Origin: Rotaria macrura
Taxonomy: Eukaryota; Rotifera; Eurotatoria; Philodinida; Philodinidae
Direction: 5' to 3'
NCBI GenBank assembly: GCA_900239685.1
Contig: OENT01000004.1
Coordinates: 310,001-374,000 of the forward strand
Length of the DNA stretch: 64,000 nt
Shown: one piece after another, positions 49,901 through 61,074 of the stretch
How the letters are laid out: each line of letters starts with the position of its first letter
Position numbering within the stretch: the first letter of the stretch is position 1
Notes under the pieces: model-generated
Told to the model about the DNA's origin: nothing
Databases searched by the model: none
The model's input: only the letters and a program-made list of their open reading frames with translations
Program-made: the position numbers and the translations under genes

Positions 49901-52900
49901 ATGATTAACATATGTTATTGATATTGAATCATTGTTTGATAAAATACAATTAGCTGAAATTACACTAGAATTCTAAAAGAAATGAAGTCTAGTTTTCTTA
50001 GGTTGACCATAAAAAAGAAAAGATTTTTTCCCACACCTTTTTCCTCATGTCACATATCGATGAATTCACTTGCCATGACGATAGATTCGAATGCCACATT
50101 TGAATCGATGCATGATCTGATTGATCATCAAATAGTAATTCAATTGTAGAAAATTTGTTTGTCAATACTAAATCATTCGTTTAATCAAAACAAGGAATGA
50201 GAATACAAAAAGAAAAAGTCTTCGTAGTTGATTAAAAACAATGTTTGAAGCCAGATATGAGTTCTCGATAAATAATTTGTGCTCTAGTAGATAGCTTAAA
50301 AAAACGTGCTAGAAGGTTTTCTAGTTGGCACTACATTTTGTACCACGAGCAACATCGAATTTTATTATAGAACGATAGAACTCTATAGCATTGTGGAGTA
50401 ATCCAGAATTGTCTTTCAATAGTACTCTGAAAAACTTTGGAACCTTTAACAAGTTAACAGTAGATGATTTGTGAGAGAAGGACTTCAGTTCTAGTCTTAG
50501 CTGAAATTCGTATTTTCGTTATTTGTTTGGCTTCTTGAAACTAGACTCTACTTTAAAATAACTTAGAATGTAACTTAGTTATTCTAGATAATTCCTCGAT
50601 GTAAAACTTACTTGTTATTCATTGTAGAACGAATATGATTTTATGGCAAGATTAATTTGTTCGACATCTAAGTTAGTTTTCAAAACTTCTAGATATCTAT
50701 AGTTATTCGTATTCCGACGCTGTGATGTCGAAACTACTGGTAGTGAGTTCGCGAGCATAAGAGCTAACTAATGAAATTGGAAAATTTTCAAGAAGAAACT
50801 CACATTTAGATAGCATAGTATTGCTTTCTGTTATTATGCCGGTCACCCTTATCTCTATGTCTCATAAATTGATGTATCAGAGATACTCAGTTGTAGAAGT
50901 GTATATCTTCACAAATAAGTTGATCTGATTCAAATTTTTCTCAGCAAAACACCAGAATTTGGTTATCATAGACAGAAACGAGTCCATGAACAACATGATG
51001 ATACAAAGTTTGTATTTCCATTGTATGTGAACTACACAAAAATGGAAAATTTTTTCATCATTTTAAAACTTGTCGTGATTGGTATAGGGTACAAATAGAG
51101 AGTATAACTATGATAACGATCGATACTGTATTTAAGTGATGATACGAAATAGCTATATAGTCGAGAATGCCTTTAATCAGATATGTTTCTCGAAACCATT
51201 CTTCACAAAATTTTCGTTTTATTCAGTGACATTGTTCTGTCAATAATCTTCGGACAGATTAAATGAACGAAGCCACGAGCAAGAAACTACTTTTTCATAT
51301 TAGAAATACAAAAATTTGAAAAACAAATTTTGGTTGAACATTCGCGTGAATGAATCATTTATTATTGATATTGACAAGTAATAATGATTCCGATTTTTCA
51401 CATTTGTTTGTTGGATTCGATCGATAAAACAGTAGTTATTGCTGGTAATCCATGGATTATCATATAACCCTGAATAAACCGGAGTTCTCTGTTCCTTGTT
51501 TAGTTTCCGTTTAATCGAAAGCATGATAATTGTTTATAGTTTTTAGATATTTAACAATGAAACGATTTCTCAATTTCCAGTCTATCATAGATAAGAAGAA
51601 CAAGTGTAATAAAAAAATGCAAGAATCCAAAACTAACTAAGTGATAGAACAACGCTTACGACGTCGGACATAGGATGCACGTACTATTGTCGAGCTATGC
51701 TTCATCTATTCTCTCACGTTGATAGAAATATGCGCTAGTTCGAATGAAGAATTTAATGAGGTTGAGGTCATATAAAAATAGAAATTACTAGACACTATTT
51801 ACGAGTATTGATAATAGATGAAACTTATATGGCTTGCAGCATGTCATCACATGAATTTTACCCATCGTGATACAATATGAAAAGAGAAAGCAAGAAGAAA
51901 TAGGATTGTCTGTTAATTGAAATTATGAGTTTGTTTACATAAGGCTTGCGACTGAAGAAAATGAAGTTTGTGCATCAAAAATCATTTTATTTGAACAAGA
52001 AACTATTTGGCATTTTTACCTGGTAGTATATAGATAACTGGATGATGATGACGATTATTATTATTATTGTTGTTTGATATTGGATTGGACTTGAAAAGGG
52101 TTGATTGACGATAAACAATGATGCGAAATAATGTGCTTTGATTTGTATCGTTGGGGTGAGGTGGAAGGTTTATAGTCACTAATGGACGCTACAAAGGAAA
52201 ACAATTCAAAACTCAGAAATCAAACTATTGAGACTTTTCAAACGAACAATGTGTGGAAGTTGAACGAAAAAATGATAGTAGAATCTCAACAACAACAATG
52301 GAATACAACTAACATGAGTTTAACACGAAAACTAAATTGAAAACAATTACGATGAAATTTTACATCGTTCGTATCGAAACTATTCATTCGAAGAGACGTG
52401 ATTCATATGTTGATTTAGAAACATGATCATGACGAGTACTCATGTAGATAAGGTAGGTAGGCATAACGTTTCAGAAGACTTCGATTGTGACTCTCATCTT
52501 TGATATGCGATAAACGCCTCTCCTCCCTCCCCCCTCGCATTGTTCATGATGTCTATTTATATCGTATGAATTACTTGACTATTGTGTTTTTAGAAGATTG
52601 CCTTGAAATATCCCTCATGATAGAATCTATTCCGTTATCAACGAAATTGCTTAGCATCGTATTTCAATTTTTAATTCTACTACAATTGTACCGAAAATTT
52701 CTTCTACTAAAACCTATGAATTTATGAAGTAGTGTACTTCTGTTCAATGACTTAACACATCTGCTGTCACCTTATCAGTATGCACAAATCAAAATAATTG
52801 ATTTAAGTGGTCGTTTGACTCTGAAAAATACTTTTTACGATCAACTGATCATCAATTTTCTCGAAGAACTTATCAATGCTCAACGAATAGAACTTCTTTT

Positions 52901-54434
52901 AATCCTCATTCAACAAACAGTCGAATAAAATATATATCGAGCTGGTCAACGCTTGGTGAAATGAATTCTCATGTTTTATCAAACCTGCAAATAGTCATCG
53001 TTAATATCACAAACGATTCGTAACAATGATTGATTCGGTACGATGCATGATGTCGATGACAATGATGATTGTATGGTTGTAGCAGACAATTCTCTGCCTA
53101 CGTATAACCAAGATGGATCAGTAAATTTCAATAAATATTCGATTAATAATCTTAATCTAAACGAGAATGCTATGCTGATGAAAAATTATTCTGATCGCTT
53201 ACTTTTTTATTGCAATATGATACTCTTTTGCATAAGTAAAATCCTGTGCTAATTGTAAAATCAAATCTACTAAATGATAGATTAAGATGATTTTATCGTG
53301 TTGTTGATTTTTGTCTTTGTGTTGATCAATTAAATCAACTAACAGAATTATATCATTTAAGTTAATGTCACTTCGATTTATTTCCGATAGATATTTAACT
53401 AAACGCGATAGGAAATTCGTTTCATTCAATGATAAATGATCGAAAATTTGTGATATATTTGTTGAGAATCCACATCTGGATGCATTGAAATTAATCCATT
53501 GTCCATTCGACGAGCAAGTATACCATGCTCGAGCATGTTCACTGAAATTTTTCAATGAGGCTAAAGGGCCAAATGGACACTTCTTGGCAACTTTTCTATT
53601 AATTAATGTATGAGGCCAGTAAAAATAACCTTTTGATGTATTCATTGCTATTGGTTGACAAACAGAATGTGAAGAATTTTTCAAAACAATCAGCCGTATC
53701 GATCGATTACATTTCAAGGTATGACATGTCCATAGACCCGAATGATTTCTTTGTAATTTGTTAATAATGATTGTTGAATATGAAGATGATCTAATAGTTG
53801 ATGGATAGAACTTTTTATTTAATGTCCAATAATGTTGTAGATTCGATGAACAATTCAGTATGAATTTTTTTTGTTCATAAATGATTTGTGATCGTTGCGG
53901 ATTGATGCGAAGAAAATTGTTTCTCTGACAGAAATCATTTTCATTGAATTGCTTATTGTTTTGACAGATAATCATTTTAAAAAAATTATTCTTTTTAAAA
54001 AATCGATATTGGCAAGTACAATAAAATTGGTTGTTCAGTATATTAATATTTATGTATGAAAAATATTTGAAGCTTTTTGGAATTATTCGTAATGAATTAT
54101 TTTTGAGATCTAATGAAATTAATCGAGGAAATTTTGAAAAGATATTTGATGGTAAATATTGAATTTTATTAAATGATAAATCAAGTATTTTAAGAGAATT
54201 CAAATGTGATAAGGATTTAATTGTTGTTAACGAATTCGATGATAAATTTAAAAGAATTGCTGATCTTGGTAGTTCCCGAGTAATTTTTAATAATAGATCA
54301 TCGGTTAATTGACGATTTGAACATTCGATTAGAGTTTTGTCCGATGAACATGTACAATACTTGATTGATGGACATTCGTCACCGAAGGAAAATCCGATAA
54401 GAAAGACAATGTATGTTGCAACAATGTAGAGCAT
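43933..54434 (-). CDS. ADGRA: Adhesion GPCR of the ADGRA (GPR123/124/125) type, 10 exons, 1243 aa
   Basis: Plasma-membrane adhesion receptor. Exons: 54434-53224, 53174-52985, 52188-52020, 50167-50037, 49972-49791, 49718-49533, 49475-49272, 46645-45857, 44667-44556 and 44490-43933; phases join and the sum is 3732 nt. Order: signal peptide (about 1-18), Cys-rich cap, leucine-rich repeats (to about 150), one Ig-like domain (Cys in LNCSS and LWTCHTLKC), a hormone-receptor domain (YFYWPHT, WYTCSSNGQW; about 262-330), a GAIN-like region, and seven membrane segments (TM1 in exon 5, TM2-3 in exon 6, TM4 in exon 7, TM5-7 in exon 8). A long Ser-rich tail ends HETSV, a class I PDZ ligand like the ETTV of vertebrate ADGRA2/3. 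The proteolysis site is degenerate: NHMNF instead of a Cys-x-Cys-x-HLT core. Introns 3 and 7 are 1852 and 2626 bp. The exon 1 donor could instead be at 53203. Confidence 0.92.
46845..47577. mobile_element. Long-inverted-repeat element in GPCR intron 7, with a central coding piece
   Basis: Both ends read TGTTGGGGGCAAAATTGGGA inward and the arms stay nearly identical for about 165 bp; flanking TA dinucleotides suggest a TA target site. The left arm (to about 47113) holds one extra internal repeat compared with the right arm (from about 47409). Each arm is built from short units with GGACAAAATTGGGATTCC and its variants, and near each tip has a 23-bp near-palindrome centred on TCTAAGA. The arms enclose a roughly 295-bp unique core bordered by AGAGATAAATTC in inverted orientation. 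The core encodes an ATG-started minus-strand frame (47289-47098). TA flanks fit a Tc1/mariner-like or similar non-autonomous element. Confidence 0.85.
47098..47289 (-). pseudogene. First-exon-like coding piece inside the inverted-repeat element
   Basis: ATG-started frame of 63 codons beginning MSQSNSATAETNN with a helical, Lys-rich middle (NFYEKLEKNINLLGQKFRDK). A splice-donor-like G|GTAAAC follows LLLTK at about 47128, and beyond it the frame runs into the left repeat arm. It may be the 5' exon of the element's lost transposase or a captured host-gene start. No family is recognised. Confidence 0.4.
48184..49034. mobile_element. Second inverted-repeat element in GPCR intron 7, about 850 bp
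   Basis: The left end AACATTGTTAGGTCGCTCCC and the right end, read inward, AACATTGTGGTTTACTCCC share the tip and then GATTCGTCCCAT after a matching gap. Behind both lie several TCGTCC-like words (left near 48230 and 48252, right near 48933, 48964, 48991 and 49012). No transposase frame is seen and no target duplication is obvious, so the exact borders are approximate. Confidence 0.6.
52500..52928 (+). pseudogene. Antisense coding relic in GPCR intron 2
   Basis: On the plus strand, opposite to the host gene, one frame is open for about 140 codons apart from a single TGA at 52725-52727. The second half reads like a real helical protein (IIDLSGRLTLKN, NFLEELINAQRIELLLILIQ). No family is recognised; it is perhaps an old gene copy inserted into the intron. 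The lack of a clear start and the internal stop make it a pseudogene candidate. Confidence 0.35.
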
Positions 54435-57175
54435 GGTTAAAATGAATATTGCATGATGTTAACTACATCTAATGAATGATTGAAGAGTAACGACATAAAA
54501 AAAGATATAAAAAAAAATACCAACCAATGTTCAAGTCAATAAAAATGAAAGTAGTACACTTCAACTTGTTCTATTCTTCTTTTCCTTTTCTTGGTCGATA
54601 TGCATATATTGAACAAAGCAAAAAATATCGATGAATTCATTTGTAACATATACATTCATTGTGTTATTGCAACTTCAATTGATTTTAGTAGTGTAGTATT
54701 TCAATGAAACATTGAACGGACAAGAATTTATACAATTTTACTTTGGAATAATAAAAAAATGATATTGATTTCTTGACCTTAAACTGTTCAATTCTTGAAT
54801 ATAGTTTTAAATTGAGTTTCGATTCATGTTTTTCAAAAATCAAACATGAGCAACGTAGATGGTGTTCACTGAAGCGTTTTTTTAATTTTCATGGATGTGT
54901 ATAACTAGCAAAATGAACATTGTTTTAATTTTAAGTTGATGGGAGACTATCGACAATTGCTAAATCATTCGAAAAGATTCGATTTGTTTGCATTTCAATG
55001 TTGCCTTCATGTCTATGAGAAGGTTCGTTAATAAGAATCATATCGTACATCATTTGAAGTAATGAAAAACCCAATGATTCTGTTTACGAGTGTATAGATG
55101 ATAGGCGTACTGATATCTCCTATGTATTCTTTATTGGCGACTCATCATATTACATCAAAATGATAATCGCAATCTGATACGAGATTTATCGTCCTTGTTT
55201 GATGCTCGGCCAAAACCATTCATGATATTGATGATCGAAATTGCTGAACTTGATCTACTGAACGGAATGCTTTCAGTGAAAAGTTAATTATTTGAATAAC
55301 TTTGTAGGAATGTAATACACAAGGAAGTGTAATGAAAAAAATGCTCTATATGTGTGCATAGAAGATGTCATCTTATGGCAGAAAAAAATGAATTTTCAAA
55401 CTTCACACAAAGGACACCTTCACAATAGCAAATTTTTATTCTTTTTATCATCATTACACATAACAAAATAAGATCAATATGAGAAATACCTTTTTAAATC
55501 CAAATATTGACTTTCAACAGGACAAAAATTTAATTATATAATAGGAGTAACTAAAACTCTCTATCGTTTGGTATTTGTCTTGAAATTTAAATTTAAATAA
55601 AAGACTTGATGATATCTTCCAGTGTATCATTTCATGTTACATTTGACTTATATAGTTCAAAATGCGGTTCCTACGAAATTAAACAGTTTTTAAAATAGTA
55701 GTACTTCTTTTTGCGCTCACAACACGTCACTTGACCCGAGCTCTAGAAATGAAAATTTCAAAAAACAAAATAATTTATGTATTCTAGTGTGATTCCAGCT
55801 ATGAATCAAAGAAGATGAAGCAGAGAATTCATGTCGGCAAAGAAGCACTATTCATCTTAACGACTTTCGTCTCTCCCTACGAAAAGCATCTGAAATGCTT
55901 AACATTATCAAAGAAATGTTTGAAAGCGACGAATCGAAAATTAAGTTCGATTCTTTTGCTCTGTTATGTAACTCGTCTTATTTCGTACATGTTACAGTGG
56001 TGACATCCATGTCAAACGAATGTCTGTGCACGATATCGTCCGTTAATGGTAGTCGTTTCTTCTTTTAATGTTAATAGATCATGTTCGACCGTCAAGTTTT
56101 GATTGTTTGTAACAATTTTCTACTGAATGTAGAAACCCGAAAAAGAAATTAGTGAAATGAATAATCCTATGTAGTATTGAAAAAGCTATTGGTCGTCTCA
56201 CAATCAAAAGAAAAAAATCTGTTTTTTCAATAGATTTTTCCCATGAAATAGGAGTCATTGCGGTCATATATTGATTTGTTTTCGAAATTTGCGTTAATTT
56301 CTATAGCATATGCTGTTTTGAGAAGGTCTCAAAACATATTACCAGAAATAGAATAACATTACTGATTTATGAGGAAAGTCATGTTTTCAAAAACTTCGAC
56401 GACTATATCAATGTTTTTTTCTTGAAAATGTATTCATTCATCAAGCTAGATTTGAACATTGGTAATTGTTATTCTATTTAGATTTTGTAAAAACTTTCTC
56501 TGATATTTTGTAATATGTGATATGAATATCATTGTATTTATAATCTTTATTGCTTGTGTGGTAATTTCATAGATTGATAGGAAAACAATGCTACCATCGA
56601 TAGACCATGTCATAAATATATATCTTGGAATTTTCTCGTCTCATCAAATATTTCTTTAGATCTTCTTCCTCGTTCTCGATAAATGTCAATCATATAGTTC
56701 TTGTCTAAATGATAAGTATATTTCCCAGTTAGATATTACAGAGTATTAGTCTATTATTCGAGCCTTCATTCTCATCATTGTATATCAAAGTTTATTGGTA
56801 ATGAGGCAGCATTACTTCACACAATTTTTCACGTTGCATCTGTGCGTAATATGTACTTATCAATACAAAGATAAAGTCCACATGTTATACTTTTCTTAAT
56901 GAAAAATGTTTGAAAAACGATAAAGAATGCATACTGAGGGAAAAAAAGATTGCATTCTTATGACCTTCGAACTATATCGATTCATATTGTATTAATAATC
57001 TGATAGATTAGTTTTCTTCATAACCAAACACAATGAAAACTAATCTTTGATTTTCATAAATTTATTTATACGAGCAATAGTTTAAAAAATAATAATAATA
57101 AATTTCTTTTGTGCTACAAAATTCACTATGGGTGGTATCACTGCAATTGAATTATTGCCCGTTCACTGTGTCTGT
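54435..57175. other. Intergenic between the GPCR start and the methyltransferase end
   Basis: About 2.7 kb, AT-rich, with no supported gene. It must contain the GPCR promoter (left end) and the 3' end of the methyltransferase transcript (right end). Confidence 0.6.
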
Positions 57176-59492
57176 TTACTTTTGTGCTCGAAAGAGACCC
57201 CATCGTTGATCACCTTTAGCACATCGTTCAAGTTTCCTATTCCAACCTTCAACTAAGTGATGATACTCATCGCTTGAGAAGCTCTTGAAAAATAAAAACA
57301 TCACAGTTAATTCTACAAAGGGAAAACATCCAACTACCATACTTGAATAAAATCATCTTTTATCATTGCAATTCGCTCTAACTCCATCTTGAGACATTCA
57401 ACAAATTTAGCTGTTACATCTTGAGCATTGACATTTTTAAAACCTACACTTTCCAAGAGCTAGTTTCAATAGAATGACATGAAATACATTCGATTATTTT
57501 CCACTATATAATATAGTTACCATGCCATATTCTGGTACAGTCAAGAGTGCATATCTTCTTTGACTAACATATTCTTCAAATTCTTTCGACCATTCATTTT
57601 TCGGTGCACACGAATAGTCAGTAATAAGTAATTGACCTCCAGGCTTAAGCCAACTCTATTCAATTGAAACAAAAAAAACATGAACAAAGTCGTGTTTTTT
57701 TTTCGCTCTTTCTTTTTCAGAACATTAATCTTACATAGAGTCGTGAAAATAAACTTGTCTTATCAGAAATATGCAAAATTGTATCACGACTATAAACAAC
57801 ATCGAATGAATTTTCTTTGAAGTCATGAGTTAGTATATCACCGATTTCGAAAGACACCTACGATTATACATCTTAATAAAAACCTAAATCAATGATAGGT
57901 GCTACCTGAAGTCTACTGTCGGGCATGTTCATCAATCGATCATAAGCTATACTGACCATATTAGTTGATAAGTCGACACCAACTACCGAGCAACCATATG
58001 TCTTATTGTAATAGAAATAAAAAAAATAAACAGTAAGCTTCTAAAGCAATTTATTGATTTTATACTTTTGCCATGTAGATATCACCTCCGCCAATGCCAC
58101 AACCGACATCCAACACGATTTGATCACTTTTGAGATTGAGCAATTGGACGAATTCCTAAACAATAGAACATTGATAGTCAATATTGTCTACTTCAATGGT
58201 TATGTATCGGTTTCTATGAAAAATCTAATCTACAGCAGCATCTTCATCATGTTTACTCAGATTATATTGCTAAACTATCGATCCCTTTTCATGAAGGTAT
58301 GATAAACGTTCTTTCTATTATACACACTGTGATTCATTATGAAATAGTGACAAAAAGAAACTTGAAGAGTCTTAAAAGAAAACATCAAAGATTTTCCTCT
58401 AGTATAATCAATCATCAAAGTATCCATCGCAAATCAAGTTATAAGTCTTCTACTATGAGATATCATGATATGTATTGATCGAATTCTCGTGTCTATGTTA
58501 ACAGAAATTAATCATTTTTATTTTCAATGATCAACTAACCTTTGTCGTATCTAAACCACCTGTTGATACAAAACCTGGTCCAAAAATTTTTTCATAACTT
58601 AGAACACCATTGCTTGAATATTGTTGTTGATTAAGAAAATCTTGAAATGTTGAATGATTGTCTTGTTTAGGAATTTTTTTAAAACCATAACATAAGTGAA
58701 ATGATTCATATTTAAGCTAGAAAATTTCATTTAGTTTTTATCAGATGGAAACAATATTATAATCTTATTCACTTCAACAAAAGTACGTAGTGGTCGTGCA
58801 AAAATAAATTCAAACCCATACTTTTCATTATCAGTGATGAGAGCAGAATTGAAATGATGAATAACATCAACTGGATTACTTGATTGATTTTCTACACGAA
58901 AAAGAAACAATAAAATGTGAATCAATCCAAACAGAGAAACAAAATTTGTTTTTATATGTACCATTATCTTTTGACCATTCAGTTTCATAGACAAAAACTT
59001 CCCCGTTGGTTTTAAGTGTTTTTAAAAGATTCTTTAACACTTTTTGTTTTTCATCGACACTTAATCGATTGAATGATTTAATCAGTAGAATAACGTCAAA
59101 TCTAGAAGAATAAAAGAACAACGAATCGATATAATTGCCATTGAAATTTTCTATCAACTGATCTTACAAATTGTCTTGTAATTGTGCATTATTAAAACTA
59201 GCTAAGTTTAATACTGGGGGTTGTTGAAAATGGTTTACTTGCTCATCTAATTCTTTATAGATACTGGATGATTCTGTGAATACAATCAATTTTTCAGTAT
59301 TCAATAATAAATTGGTATACAACTTTGGACTAAAGAAGAAAAACAAATCAATATTCAGTAAACAAAATCATAAACATGCATTCATAGTTACTTTTCTACT
59401 CCATTAACTATAACTAATACAGCTTTATTATTACTTTTAGGTATGCGATCTTTTAATTCGTTTGCAACACTACTAGCTAATCCTTGTGCCAT
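57176..59492 (-). CDS. pmt-2: Phosphoethanolamine/phosphobase N-methyltransferase, PMT-2-like, 11 exons, 455 aa
   Basis: S-adenosylmethionine-dependent methylation of phosphoethanolamine derivatives to phosphocholine; probably cytosolic. Exons: 59492-59392, 59329-59168, 59101-58962, 58891-58773, 58716-58540, 58155-58066, 58001-57906, 57857-57735, 57655-57521, 57459-57343 and 57283-57176; the sum is 1368 nt with intact phases. The C-terminal half is a full methyltransferase: [12 protein letters not shown] (Tyr215), [11 protein letters not shown] (about 247, SAM site), [11 protein letters not shown] (His324) and [12 protein letters not shown]. Tyr and His correspond to the catalytic pair described for Plasmodium PMT (family knowledge). 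The N-terminal half (1 to about 174) still looks like a Rossmann-fold methyltransferase ([25 protein letters not shown]) but lacks a glycine-rich SAM motif, as in nematode PMT-2. Intron 5 is 384 bp. The exon 4 donor is the GTGAAT at 58772; reading through would hit a stop after 15 codons. Confidence 0.9.
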
Positions 59493-60471
59493 CGATAATA
59501 GAAACTGGCTGTATTAATACGTATGAAACTAGTCTAATGAAAAACAAGAACAATATGGTTTCGAACGTAAAGTGTTCGAGGTACCGGTTTCATGCTTCAT
59601 TTATATACAAGTATACATATATATGCATATGAAGTAGACCAATTCGGTTTTCTTCAATAACCTTTCTTTTGACGTAGGCACATCGAAATACGATGTCGCA
59701 CAAAGTCGGTAATAGGTACGTTCTATTTTTTATTACTCTTCTGTTAAAATTGATAATATCAGAATAGTTATACAATGATTTTATTGTCTCATCAATACCA
59801 CATTGTTATACTACAAGTCTAATTCTTTCATTGAAATGAATGTGCTCACAAGTAATTCATGTAGAAAATTGAAGACTTGAATCCATACATTCTTTCTTAG
59901 TCTAGTCGATTAATTAGCCTTGTGATGTCATAAGAATACTATAATTGCGACTGAGCTAGATTATGTATTTCGTCCTGCTTGTACAAACAACACATCAAGT
60001 CTGGAAATGTTACTAAAATTTCTAAAAAGTTGAAGTCAACTATGTGCAACGTGCCTGTTCACATGACACTGTTTGTACTGAAGGCTTTTGTTTTACCTGT
60101 TCGTGGATAAATTTGTTCGGTAACCTATTCTGATGCTAGATGGTCAGTATGATCTTATCACTGCGCTAGAAACTAGATGAATCACTGTTTTTCGACTTCT
60201 TTCATGATGCACCAGTTTTGACAGTCAAATATGACGCTACTGTATTTGATAGTGCGTTTTGACGAAAGAGTGTTTCTGAAATCATCTGAATATATTGCAT
60301 TTTCTGCTTATGTAGTTTACATGAAAGCACATTAGAAGATTGCAATATTACGATGTGATCGCCAAGAAATCAGCGGACTGCTGTTCATTTATAATTATAA
60401 CTTTTAATAAGAACATTGAGGGTTCTACTGTTCACTAGAAAAACAAAACTATAATGGCATGACAAAGACGT
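59493..60471. other. Upstream flank of the methyltransferase
   Basis: AT-rich, with no supported gene. It is the probable promoter side of the methyltransferase. Confidence 0.55.
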
Positions 60472-60660
60472 GTACCGCACGTGCGGGACGGGAACAGCTG
60501 CATCGCGCGCGCGGTCCGTCCGTACCTCAGTGCCACGTATGATTCATACGTTGGATGGCCGCCGCGCTTGGGATATTTTGGGTGCGGGGCGGATGCGGCC
60601 GCTCCGCGTGGCTTCCTTTTCGGTGCGACGGCAGCACCCCTGCCGTTCGCTTATGTTAGG
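60472..60660. other. Isolated GC-rich island
   Basis: About 190 bp of strongly GC-rich sequence (with GCGCGCGCGG, GATGCGGCCGC and CCGTCCGT) in DNA that is otherwise AT-rich. It contains a small palindrome, CGTATG-ATT-CATACG, at about 60536-60550. Overlapping open frames exist in two registers but match nothing. It could be a foreign insertion or the end of a mobile element. Confidence 0.6.
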
Positions 60661-60845
60661 AGTTTAAATTTCTCGATTTTGACATAGAAAAGTGAAGTCA
60701 ACTTTAATATTTATCTAATGGTGCTAATAATTCATCGCTCTGTGCTCATCCTGTAGACTCTTTATCGGTTACTTAAAAAGTTGAAGTTTAAACACATTTA
60801 CGTTCAAATCTAATTAATATTGAATTGATCTCCAATACTGACAAT

Positions 60846-61074
60846 ATGGCTCTTTCAGGTGATGAAGAACAACAACGAAAAAGATTTAGATCATTAGATG
60901 ATTTTATAGCCCATTTTGAAGATGATATGAGTAAGCATCAGTTTTTTAGGGAGAAAATATCTAAATTAAACTTTTTATTTAGTAAAAAAAGTAGAGCAAA
61001 AGCCTGTTCGAAATGATGATGGTACTGTAGTAACTGTATCTTCACAAGATGGTTACTTCCAGAGCTCCGCGTGA
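60846..61074 (+). pseudogene. Truncated two-exon coding piece, unrecognised
   Basis: Exon 60846-60930 starts ATG (MALSGDEEQQRKRFRSLDDF, then FIAHFEDDM). A 52-bp GTAAGC...TTATTTAG intron (60931-60982) joins in phase to exon 60983-61074 (IKKVEQKPVRNDDGTVVTV, then SSQDGYFQSS), which runs into a TGA as the sequence turns into repeat material. Splicing removes a frame that would otherwise stop, so this is a convincing gene start that has lost its 3' part. It may have been the front of the dioxygenase further right (inference), or of another gene. No domain is recognised. Confidence 0.5.
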
